Assembly (NCBI GenBank): GCA_016866335.1
Contig: VGMT01000002.1
Span: 1 to 64,000 of the forward strand
Source of the DNA: Bacteroidota bacterium
Lineage (GTDB): Bacteria > Bacteroidota > Bacteroidia > CAIKAF01
Reading direction: 5' to 3'
DNA: 64,000 bases
The notes below the pieces were generated by a model. It had not been told where the DNA came from, did no database searches, and worked only from the letters and a program-made list of their open reading frames with translations. Below are positions 1 through 10,400 of this stretch, in pieces; the stretch's first letter is position 1, and each line of letters opens with the position of its first letter. The position numbers and the translations under genes are program-made.

Positions 1-3000
1 CCCCAGGTTGCGGTTGTGGTAATGCAGGGGTTGCCGGCCTAGGCGGTCAAGGTGGTACCTGTGGCCAATCCGGCGGCGGCGGCGGCGGCGGTCAGTTCGG
101 TGGTGGCGGTGGCTACTACGGTGGTGGCGGTGGCGGCTCTAGCTTTGCTAGTGCAACCCGCACGTCAAACACAACCCATACCCAAGGCTTCCGCTCTGGA
201 AATGGTCAAATTGTAATCTCGTACAACGTAACCCTTGTTTGCGCTAGCCCGCGCGTTCCTGCCGTTATTTGGTTGGATTCTTTGCCAGCTCCTACAGCGG
301 GTGGAGATACCGCCTTCTGCGGAAATGGCTCTGCATCTTTGACCGTAACTGGACCCAACGGTAACTACGCTTGGTACGATGCATGGGGAGGAAATTTGGT
401 GAACATTGGCCAAAACTGGACCACTCCAAACCTGACCCAAACCATCAATTACCATGTTAATTACAAGGTGAACGGATGTCCTTCTAAATTTGATACCGCT
501 AAGGTTACCATCAACCGTATTCCTTATGCATACCTAACCGACCCAGGCGTTGTTTGTGTTGGCAATGGTTTGGTGGATCTTGGTTTTGATCCCCCACTTT
601 TAGCCGACTCCAAAACATTCACCACTTGTGGTTACAATGGAGATTTTGGTCCTACCCAAGGAGCGGCAGACAGCACGTATGGTCCAGGGTTCGTTTCTGT
701 TCAAAACGGAATACAATTGTGGACTGTTCCCTACAATGGTGTTTATGAATTTATTGCTGCCGGAGCCGATGGGTCCTATGGTGGACTTAATCCATCAGGG
801 TATGGCGGAGGTGGCCGTGGTGCCATTATGAAAGGAAAATTCCAATTGACAGCGGGAACCGTTTTGAAGATTCTGGTTGGTCAACAAGGTAAGCACGGAA
901 CCAGTGCAGGCGGTGGCGGCGGAGGCACATTCGTGGCTACGTCAAACAACACTCCTCTTATTGTGGCCGGTGGTGGTGGTTCTAACCGTTCTGGTGCGAG
1001 TTTGAATTTGCCCATGATGGATGCGGCTACGGCACCCTGTGGAAGAACAGGAACAGGTGGCACAGGCGGTTGCGCTGGAAATGGTGCACCCTATGCCAAT
1101 GCTGGCCCTGGAGGTGCTGGCTTCTTAACCGATGGTCCACAAACTTCAGACACCCGTGCTATGTGCAACAAAGACGTGGCCTTGTCTTTCCTAAATGGAG
1201 GGCGCGGTGGAAAATTGTTGTACACGTGTGGAACAGCCCCAGCGAATTTGGTTTTGGGCGGGTTTGGTGGTGGAGCTGCCTCCGGTTGGGGAGGCTCTGC
1301 TGGCGGTGGCGGTTATTCCGGCGGCGGTTCAGGCACCAATTCAACCGTCGGTTATGGAGGTGGTGGCGGATCCTATCTAGCTCCTACCGCTTTTGATGTT
1401 GCTACTTCAGACGGACTTTATGATAACCTATCTCAGTTTAATAACGGTCCCATTGTTAACCTTGCTTCGGTTAATCAAGGTCAAGGCTATTTGATTGTTA
1501 ATTACAGCATCCCTCAGCCTTCCGATACCAACGGCGTTTGGTCTGGTGTTACCATTACCGACTCTGTTCAAGGTTTGTTTGATCCTCAATTGGGTGTTCT
1601 AGGCAACAACACCGTAGTTTACACCGTAAACAACAACGGCTGTACCTTCACCGATTCGCTGATCATCAACGTGGTTCAAGGTCCCGATGCCTCTATTACT
1701 ACGGCTTCTACTCAACTTTGCGATTACGACAACAGCATCAGCCTTGCTGCCCTAAACAGCGGCGGCAACTGGGCTGGTAACGGTGTAAGCGTAGTTGGAA
1801 ACAACGTTAGCTTCGACCCAGGTTCAGTAACCGCCGGTACCTACCAGGCTTACCACAGCATTCTAGATACCATCACCGGTTGCTTGAGCACCGACAGCGT
1901 TCAAATTGTGGTTAACCCCACCCCCAACGCTACGGTTTCTGGCCCGAATGTTATTTGCTCGGCCGACGCACCCTTTAACCTTAGCCCTGTTACCAGCGGT
2001 GGCGTGTTTACCGGTGCCGGAATAACCGATACCCTAACAGGTCAGTTTACACCGAACTCGAACTTGGTGGGCAGCACTATGGTGTACTACAATGTAACGG
2101 CCAACGGATGCGTAAACAACGACAGCACCCAATTGACGGTGTTTTTATCGCCCAACGCCAACATCAACAATGCACCTCAGCAGTTGTGCGCCAATGCCGG
2201 TTTGGTTCAGTTGATTCCAAGTCAGCAGGGCGGTAGCTGGTACGGAGCCGGAATGGCGAATCCGAACAGCGGAGTGTTTGATCCACAATTGGCAGGAACA
2301 GGAACCGCCCAGGTGGTGTACCTGATTTCGAATGCGAATTGCACCAACAGCGATACGGTGAGCATTGTGGTGAATGCCTTGCCAACGGTGAGCGTTTCTC
2401 CCAACACGATTCAGCAAGTCTGCGCGGGTTCCACCTTGCCATTGACGGCCTCGGGAGCAAGCAGCTACCAGTGGTTGAACAACGGCAGCCCAATTAGCGG
2501 AGCCAACACGGCTACGTATGCACCATCAACAGCGGGTTCCTACAGCGTAGTGGGCGTTGATGGCAATGGTTGCTCATCGACTTCGTCAGGAGTACAAGTG
2601 AACGTAGCTCCGAACCCAGTTGTTTTGCAGGTGAATGCCCCAACGGTATGCCAGGGCACAGCAACGGCCTTTACCCAAACTTCGGCCATAGGCCAAGGCG
2701 GTTTGATTACGGGTTACAACTGGGATTATGGAGACGGCAACACCGGCACCGGGTTTTCGTCCAACCACGTATATGCGGCACCAGGCAGCTACACCGCACA
2801 ATTGATTGTGGTAAGTTCTGCGGGTTGCAGCGATACGCTAACCCAAAACGTAACGGTTCATGCCAGCCCCGTGTTAGACTCGGTATTGGTAACCAACGCC
2901 TGCTTCCCGAACCCAACGAACTACCAGGCTTTTGTGTCGGGAGTAACGGTGGGCAGCTATCAGTGGAACTTTGGCAACAACGCCTTGGGCAATGGAGCCA

Positions 3001-3866
3001 ACGTAACGCATACCTATGGCTCTGCGGGTACGTATTACTACCAATTGGTGGTAAACTCAACCCAAGGCTGCTCAACGGTTCAGAATGGAACCGTGGTGGT
3101 TGAAAACCAACCCACGGCGAAATTCCTACCTGCGGCAGGTTGTACCAACCAGCCTCTAACCTTAGTGAATACCTCCACTGGAAGTATTACGGGGTGGAAC
3201 TGGAATTTCACGACCGGCACGGCAAATACGCAGAATCCGGCGTACACCTTTACCCAGCCAGGAACCTACCCTGTAACCCTAACGGTTAACACGGCAGGAG
3301 GTTGTACGGATTCGCATACCGAGTTGGTAACCATCCATGCTACGCCTGATGCTACGTACACCGGTACGAACCAAGGTTTGAATTTGGTTCAGTTTTCGCC
3401 CAGCAACCTAGTAAATCCAGGCAGCTATTTGTGGACCTTTGGCGATGGAACATCGAGCAACTTGAGCAGTCCGTTGAAGCAGTATGCGGTATCTGGAACG
3501 TATCAGGTTTGTTTGACCATTTCTGCCAATGGGTGTCAGAATACCAACTGCCAGAACCTTGAGGTGCGCGATATCACCTCAATAGGAGAGGCAAATGGCG
3601 ACGGTGTTGTGTTCAGCGCCTATCCCAACCCTGTGGTGGATGCCTTTAATGTAAACATCGAATTGACTTCAGCCTCTAGGGTTGTGATGAAGGTGTTCGA
3701 TATTGCAGGCAAGGAAATTGCTGCTGTAGATGCGGGCACCCTTTCTGCCGGAACAAACAGGTTGTCAATGAGTGCAGATGCATTGGGGATGGCAGAAGGA
3801 GTGTATGTAATAACCTTGTACGTAGAAGGGCAGCCGTTCAGCCTGCGCTTGGTTCGCACAAAGTAA
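1..3866 (+). CDS. Giant glycine-rich/Ig/PKD T9SS-secreted surface protein, 5'-truncated by window edge
   Basis: The reading frame is open from base 3, so the start lies outside the window. The visible order is: the tail of a glycine-rich domain (bases 3-250, runs of Gly with SSFAS and HTQG motifs), an Ig_7-like module with AWYDAWGG (about 270-520), a second glycine-rich domain starting after FDPPLL and containing WTVPYNGVY and IVAGGGG (about 600-1500), several Ig-like repeats with GGxWxGxG cores (1510-2640), PKD modules (NWDYGDG, QWNFGN, LWTFGDG; about 2690-3570) and a type A T9SS sorting domain (AYPNPVVDAF to the end). The glycine-rich part matches the ALK/LTK-like domain (PF12810). It is a paralogue of the gene that follows, and parts of the two are identical in DNA. 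It is probably exported by T9SS and attached to or released from the cell surface. Its ligand is unknown. Confidence 0.88.
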   Translation, partial: PGCGCGNAGVAGLGGQGGTCGQSGGGGGGGQFGGGGGYYGGGGGGSSFASATRTSNTTHTQGFRSGNGQIVISYNVTLVCASPRVPAVIWLDSLPAPTAGGDTAFCGNGSASLTVTGPNGNYAWYDAWGGNLVNIGQNWTTPNLTQTINYHVNYKVNGCPSKFDTAKVTINRIPYAYLTDPGVVCVGNGLVDLGFDPPLLADSKTFTTCGYNGDFGPTQGAADSTYGPGFVSVQNGIQLWTVPYNGVYEFIAAGADGSYGGLNPSGYGGGGRGAIMKGKFQLTAGTVLKILVGQQGKHGTSAGGGGGGTFVATSNNTPLIVAGGGGSNRSGASLNLPMMDAATAPCGRTGTGGTGGCAGNGAPYANAGPGGAGFLTDGPQTSDTRAMCNKDVALSFLNGGRGGKLLYTCGTAPANLVLGGFGGGAASGWGGSAGGGGYSGGGSGTNSTVGYGGGGGSYLAPTAFDVATSDGLYDNLSQFNNGPIVNLASVNQGQGYLIVNYSIPQPSDTNGVWSGVTITDSVQGLFDPQLGVLGNNTVVYTVNNNGCTFTDSLIINVVQGPDASITTASTQLCDYDNSISLAALNSGGNWAGNGVSVVGNNVSFDPGSVTAGTYQAYHSILDTITGCLSTDSVQIVVNPTPNATVSGPNVICSADAPFNLSPVTSGGVFTGAGITDTLTGQFTPNSNLVGSTMVYYNVTANGCVNNDSTQLTVFLSPNANINNAPQQLCANAGLVQLIPSQQGGSWYGAGMANPNSGVFDPQLAGTGTAQVVYLISNANCTNSDTVSIVVNALPTVSVSPNTIQQVCAGSTLPLTASGASSYQWLNNGSPISGANTATYAPSTAGSYSVVGVDGNGCSSTSSGVQVNVAPNPVVLQVNAPTVCQGTATAFTQTSAIGQGGLITGYNWDYGDGNTGTGFSSNHVYAAPGSYTAQLIVVSSAGCSDTLTQNVTVHASPVLDSVLVTNACFPNPTNYQAFVSGVTVGSYQWNFGNNALGNGANVTHTYGSAGTYYYQLVVNSTQGCSTVQNGTVVVENQPTAKFLPAAGCTNQPLTLVNTSTGSITGWNWNFTTGTANTQNPAYTFTQPGTYPVTLTVNTAGGCTDSHTELVTIHATPDATYTGTNQGLNLVQFSPSNLVNPGSYLWTFGDGTSSNLSSPLKQYAVSGTYQVCLTISANGCQNTNCQNLEVRDITSIGEANGDGVVFSAYPNPVVDAFNVNIELTSASRVVMKVFDIAGKEIAAVDAGTLSAGTNRLSMSADALGMAEGVYVITLYVEGQPFSLRLVRTK

Positions 3867-3887
3867 TATGTAGGTAATTTAGATTTG

Positions 3888-3921
3888 ACGGGAGGCGAGA
3901 AATCGCCTCCCGTTTTTTTTT
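3888..3921 (+). terminator. Intrinsic terminator of the first giant gene
   Basis: An 11-bp perfect stem (ACGGGAGGCGA with TCGCCTCCCGT) closes a GAAA tetraloop and is followed by nine Ts. It lies 22 bases after the stop codon. Confidence 0.9.
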
Positions 3922-3960
3922 GCTGTGGTGCCTGTTTTGGGGCGTTGATGCACTACAGCA

Positions 3961-4186
3961 CAGGGCGGCACCCAAACACAGGGCTACACCCAAACACAGG
4001 GCTACACCCTGTGCTTGGGTATTGCGCCCTTTCAGGGCTGGGCGGCTCGGTGCATATAGGGGGCAATTTCGCCTCGAAAACAAAACATTCCTGCATTCGT
4101 GGCTAAACCCAGGGCTACACCCTGTGCTTGGGTATTGCGCCCTTTCAGGGCTGGGCGGCTCGGTGCATATAGGGGGCAATTTCGCC
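3961..4186. repeat. Short hairpin repeat cluster, family II, with a 77-bp direct repeat
   Basis: Three units of 18 bases (CAGGGCTACACCCAAACA type) start at 3961, 3979 and 3997. The third runs into a 77-base block, 3997-4073, that recurs exactly at 4110-4186. Each block has the palindrome CACAGGG-CTACA-CCCTGTG (the first base lost in copy 2) followed by GCGCCCTTTCAGGGC. The same kind of unit, with a different but still self-complementary stem, occurs at 20283-20380. Short open frames cross it on both strands, but I regard them as accidental. Confidence 0.85.
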
Positions 4187-4484
4187 ATGCCTATGCTTTT
4201 TTGAAAACTATTTTAAAACTGAAATGGATGTTTTTGTCTGTTCCTTATTAAAGGGAGCCGGGTTGTTGTTGCTTCCAACCCACTTTTTGGCATTTAAATG
4301 GAGGAAAAACAAGGTGAACCTTTAATTTTAAAAATTTTAAATAGCTTATAATTAAAACAATACATATTTTTTACTCCCAAATTAACATTGTGTTGTGAAT
4401 ATTCTATTTAATTTTTTTTAACTTGGCGCTTCGTAAACTATCTTAAATCAAAACCACAACAATCATCTCTAATCGTTAACAAAA
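4187..4484. other. AT-rich leader region of the second giant gene
   Basis: No gene is visible. The stretch is AT-rich, in contrast with the GC-rich repeats before it, and must hold the promoter of the next gene. The only -7 box candidate is weak (TATCTTAA at 4439-4446), so I do not assign a promoter. Confidence 0.5.
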
Positions 4485-7400
4485 ATGTCTATGAAGAAAG
4501 GAATTACTCTTCGACGTTGGTTCAATCGTCTTTCGCTGCTTGCAGCGTTGATGGTAGGAACCATGGCCCAGGCTCAATGTCCGACACCCTCGGCTTTGAG
4601 TTCTGCCGCAACCTGTGGTCAAGCGGCCACCCTTACGGCTTCTGGTTCAACGGGTTTGTACCGCTGGTACAATCAGCCTAGTGGCGGCTCGGTGCTTGGC
4701 ACCGGCGCATCGTTTACCACGCCGGCCATGTTTGCCCAGGCTACCTATTATGTAGAGGCGGTAAACAGCTACAACAACCCCAACTGCATTAGCCCTCGGG
4801 CCGCCTTGGTGGTAACCGTAAATCCCTTGGCCATGCCAACGGGTACGGGTGCTACCGTAACCTGCGGCAGTTCGGCTACCTTGACAGCTTCGGGCTCCAC
4901 CGGCTTGTTCCGTTGGTTCTCGGTGCCTACAGGGGGAACCGTTTTGGGTACAGGAGCAAGTTTTTCTCCGCCCAGCACCTTGCAAACCACAACCTATTAT
5001 GTTGAGGCAACCAACAACCTGAACCCTTCGGCTACGGTTACCTTTAACTATACAGGTGGTCAGCAAAACTGGACTGTTCCAGCGGGTGTATTTAGCCTAC
5101 AGGTAACCATGGAAGGCGCCGAAGGCAGCCGCAACACCAACTACAACAACCGCGGAGGTTTCGGCGGTCGTGTGGTTGCCAACTTGGCGGTAACTCCCGG
5201 TCAAACCATTGCCATTTTTGTTGGTGGCTGGCCTGGAAATGCTCAATCTTCAGGTGGTTACAACGGTGGTGGTAACCAATTCTGGGGAACCTCTTGGGGT
5301 AATTCAGGCGGTGGCGGTACCGATATTCGGATTGGAGGCACAGGCCTTAACAACAGAGTAATGGTTGCCGGTGGCGGCGGCGGCGGCGGATGGAACTGCG
5401 GTGTAGATGGTTCTCGCGGTGGTGATGGTGGTGCAGCAACAGGCGAAGATGGCTACTACTGCAGCAGTACTGGAAATACCAGCTACACTGGTCGTGGAGG
5501 TTCGCAAAGCGCTGGAGGAGCTGCCGGTGGAAACTGGTGCTGCCCGCAAGCAGGAACTGCCGGACAAGGCGGACAAGGTGATTATCGTGGTGGCGCTGGT
5601 GGTGGCGGTTGGTTTGGTGGTGGTGGTGGTAGCTACGGCGGTGGCGGTGGCGGATCCAACTATGCTGACCCCGTATTGTGTACCAATATTGCCCATACCC
5701 GCGGAACACGCCAAGGTCATGGAGTTGTTACTTTCAATTATACTTCTCCCTTCTGCACGAGCAACCGGGTTCCTGTTCTCCTAACTGTTAACCCTCTTTC
5801 TGCTCCTACAGCCAATTCCATTAATACCACTTGCGGCAGCAACATTACCGCTTCGGCTTCTGGTTCTACCGGCTGGTACCATTGGTTCGCTGCCCCAACA
5901 GGCGGCTCGCCTTTGTCAACCCAGTCCAACTACGCTATGTCGTTTGTAACTCAAACCGACACCCTATTTGTTGAAGCGGTTTCTGATCCAAACCCTTCGG
6001 GCACTCAAACCTTTACTTATACTGGGGGCCAACAAACGTGGACTGTACCTGCTGGTGTTTTTGCCGTTACTTTTGATGTTCGTGGCGCCCAAGGCGGAAC
6101 GAATTCTTGGAACGATGGCGGACTTGGTGGCAAGGTTACAGGACTTTTAGCGGTAACCCCCGGTCAGGTTCTGAATATTTACGTGGGAGGTCAGCCTGGT
6201 TCAGGTGGATGTTGTATGGGTATTACCGGCCCAGCAGGTTGGAATGGTGGAGGAACAGGCTATGCTTACTACAGTGGTGACCAAGCACGCGGTGGTGGCG
6301 GAGCCTCTGATATCCGTATTGGTGGTACAACCCTGAATAACCGCGTAGTCGTTGCCGGTGGTGGTGGCGGTGCGGGTGGCCAATATTGCAATGGCAACCA
6401 AGATAAAGGTGGAGCCGGTGGCGGTTCAGGAACAGCTGGAAATGGTTTGGTTTGCAATGGTTACAATAACTGCTACTGCGGAACAGGCGGTACCCAATCT
6501 GCCGGAGGAACGAATGGTTGTGGAGGACAAACAGGTCAGTTTGGTATCGGTGGAAACGCATGGCAAGGCTGCTGCGGATATCCTTCAGGCGGCGGCGGCG
6601 GCGGCTGGTACGGTGGTGGCGGTGGCTACTACTACGGCGGTGGCGGTGGTGGATCTAGTTATGTGAGCCCAACCCTAACCAGCAATGTAACCCACACCCA
6701 AGGAGACCGTACCGGGAATGGTTTGGTTACAGTGAGCTTCATTAAAACGTATTGCTCTAGCACCCGTGTGCCAGTGGTTATCAACGTTGCTCCTTTGGCA
6801 GCTCCTGTTACCCAAGGCGACTCAGTAACCTGCGGTACTCCTGTAACCCTTACAGCCACCAGCAACACTTCGGTTTCTTGGTTCGATGCTCCAACCGGTG
6901 GCAATCTAATCGCCATTGGCCCCAGCATTTCTTTGCCTCCGGTATTGGGTTCTGATACCTTGTTTGCCGGCTCTCAATTGACCAGCAACCTAAGCGGTTC
7001 ACAAACCTTCAACTTTACAGGCTCAGCTCAAACGTACACTGTCCCTGCAAACGTTACTTCTATTACTGTAGATGTACAAGGCGCTCAAGGCGGAGGATCT
7101 ATTCCTAACCCTGGTAGCAACCCTGGCGGTTTGGGCGGTCGTGTTCAAACTACCCTAAGTGTAACTCCCGGTGAAATTCTTTCCATCAATGTTGGCGGAA
7201 CAACCGTTAACAATACCGGTGGTTGGAACGGCGGTGGCAACGGCGCCAACAGCGGTGCCGGCGGCGGCGGCGGTTCTGATATCCGCAGCGGTGGTACTGC
7301 TCTTGCAAACCGAGTTGTTACTGCCGGTGGCGGCGGTGGCGGCGGCTGGAACTGCGGTTCTGGCATGAACGGTGGACATGGCGGTGGCCCTACCGATGCT

Positions 7401-10400
7401 CAAAATGGATTTGATTGCGGAAGCAACAACTACAACAATTGCACCGTTGGAGGTGGAGCTTCACCCACTACGGGTGGATTGCAGCCCAGCTGCGGATGTG
7501 GAACTGCTGGAACCGCTGGCCAAGGTGGCCAAGGTGGAACCTGCGGATGGAATAGCGGCGGCGGCGGCGGCGGCGGTCAGTTCGGTGGTGGCGGTGGTTA
7601 CTACTCGGGCGGCGGCGGCGGTTCTAGCTTTGCTAGCCCAACACGTACCTCTGCAACCACTCATACTCAAGGTTTCCGCTCTGGTAATGGTCAAATTGTA
7701 ATCTCATACAACGTAACCCTTATTTGTGCTAGCCCACGCGTTCCTGCCGTTATTTGGTTGGATTCTTTGCCAGCTCCTACAGCGGGTGGAGATACCGCCT
7801 TCTGCGGAAATGGCTCTGCATCTTTGACCGTAACCGGCCCTAACGGAAACTATGCATGGTACAACTCTTGGGGTGGTACCTTGGTGAACATCGGTCAAAA
7901 CTGGACTACTCCAAACCTGACTCAAACCATCAATTACCATGTTAATTACAAGGTGAACGGATGTCCTTCTAAATTTGATACCGCTAAGGTTACCATCAAC
8001 CGTATTCCTTATGCATACCTAACCGACCCAGGCATTTTGTGTGCCGGAAATGGCAACGTTGATTTGGGCTTTGATCCCCCATTGTTGCAAGGTAGTATGT
8101 CGTTTACCAACTTAGGTAAAACGGGTAATACGGGTCCTGACCAAGCAGCAGCCAATGCCGCTTACGGTGCAGGTATGGTTACTGTGAACGCCGGAGTACA
8201 ACGATGGACTGTTCCTTACACCGGTGTTTACACCATTGAAGTTGCTGGTGCCAAAGGCGGAGGCAACCTGAACAACGCAGGTGGAAAAGGTGCCAAAATG
8301 CAAGGTAACTTCCAGTTAACCGCGGGTACTCAACTTGACATTATTGTTGGGCAAATGGGCGTTGATGCCGGTGGAAACACCTGGCAGGGCGGCGGCGGCG
8401 GCGGCGGTTCCTTCGTTTGGAATGCCAGCAACCTTAACCAACCACTTATTGTTGCCGGCGGCGGCGGCGGTGGTGGTAACAACCAGTCCAACAACAAAAA
8501 AGATGCTTGGACCAACAACGATGGCCAAACCAACGGCGAAAATGCTCCAGGTGGTACAGGTGGTAACGGCGGTGGCGCTGGTAACACCGGTAGCTGGGGC
8601 GGCGGCGGCGGCGGCGGTTTCTTGACCGACGGTGCTTCTGATGGCTCTTATGGTAAAGGCGGTAAAGCAGCCGTGAATGGTGGAAATGGCGGCCAATCCG
8701 GCGGCAGCTCTTACAATTCCGGTGGTTTCGGCGGCGGTGGCTCTGATGGCTACGACGGCGGCGGCGGCGGCGGCGGCTACTCTGGTGGTCGCGGTGGTGG
8801 CTACTCTGGTCATACCTTCCGCAATGGAGGTGGTGGTGGCTCATTCAATGCCGGTACCAACCAAATTAACCAAGCTGCTGCAAACAACAGCCATGGTTTC
8901 GTGAACATCAACTACTTTATCTCTCAACCCTCTGATACCAATGGCGTTTGGTCTGGTACTATGGTTACAGATACCGTAAATGGTATTCTAGATCCTTTGC
9001 TCGGTCAAATTGGTACCAATATGGTTTACTATACCGTTAACCTGAACGGTTGCGTACACTCTGACTCTCTATCTGTAACCGTGGTTCAAGGTCCCGATGC
9101 CTCTATTACTACGGCTTCAACTCAACTTTGCGACTACGACAACAGCATTAGCCTTGCGGCCCTCAACAGCGGTGGCAACTGGGCCGGTAACGGTGTAAGC
9201 GTAGTTGGAAACAACGTTAGCTTTGATCCAGGTTCTGTTCCTGCAGGTACCTACCAAGCTTACCACAGCTTATTGGATACTACTACCGGTTGCTTGAGCA
9301 CCGACAGCGTTCAAATTGTGGTAAATCCAACCCCGAACGCTACATTGGCTCTGCCTTCTACGGTATGTTCTGCCGATGCTCCGTTTAACTTGGTTCCCGG
9401 AACTCCCGGTGGCGTATTTACAGGTACAGGCGTAACCGATACCATCAACGGGGTATTTACTCCTTCGTTGAATGTGGTTGGAACACAAACCCTGACCTAT
9501 CAGGTTACCGCCAACGGTTGCTTCAATACAGCCAACACCAACGTTACTGTATTTGCTTCGCCCAATCCAACCATTTCAAATGCTCCTTTGCAACTTTGCG
9601 AAAATGCGTCCAACGTATTGCTTCAAGCTGCAACTGTAGGCGGCAACTGGTATGGCAGCGGTATGGCCAACAGCAACAGCGGTCTGTTTAACGTTCAATT
9701 GGCTGGAACAGGTACTGCCCAGGTTATCTATGTGGTTTCCAACGCAAACTGTACCAACAGCGATACCGTAAGCATCGTGGTAAATCCATTGCCTGTGGTG
9801 AACGTTACACCAAATACCATTCAACAATTGTGTTCTGGTTCCAACATTCCAATGTCGGCCACTGGAGCCATTAACTACCAATGGACCAACAATGGCAGTC
9901 CAATTAGCGGCGCCAACACGGCCAACTACACTGCGACTTCTGCCGGTAGCTACAGCGTAATTGGTACCGACGGTAATGGTTGCGTAAGCACTACGGCTCC
10001 TGTTCAAGTGAACGTATTGCCGAATCCCGTTATCTTCCAAGTTAACGCCTCTACCGTTTGTGCTGGCAACAACACGGTATTTGGCCAAAACTCTGGAATC
10101 GGGCAAGGTGGTGTAATTACCAACTACAGCTGGGATTTTGGTGACGGCAACAACGGTTCTGGTTTCTCAACCAACCACACCTACGCCAACGCCGGAACCT
10201 ACACTGCTCAATTGATTGTATCTACCCCCGAGGGTTGTTCCGACACCTTGGCTCAAACCGTAACGGTAAATGCCAATCCATCGGTTGACTCTGTAATGGT
10301 TAGCGGAGCTTGTTTCCCAAGCGCTGCCAGCTTCCAAGCTTTTGTTAGCGGAACCCCAATGGGTACCTACACTTGGAACTTTGGCAACGGCATCAACGGA

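Noticed and set aside
3838-4204. Small open frames across the 4-kb repeat cluster
   Set aside because: They consist of translated repeat units on both strands, with no start signal or family feature.
5300-5660. CRISPR-like periodicity in the GGTGGTGGCGG stretches
   Set aside because: There are no constant repeats with unique spacers; the pattern is glycine codons in a reading frame.
8316-8844. Long open frames opposite and beside the glycine-rich coding region
   Set aside because: They arise from GGC/GCC repetition, encode Ala- or His/Arg-rich low-complexity peptides, and overlap a strongly supported gene.
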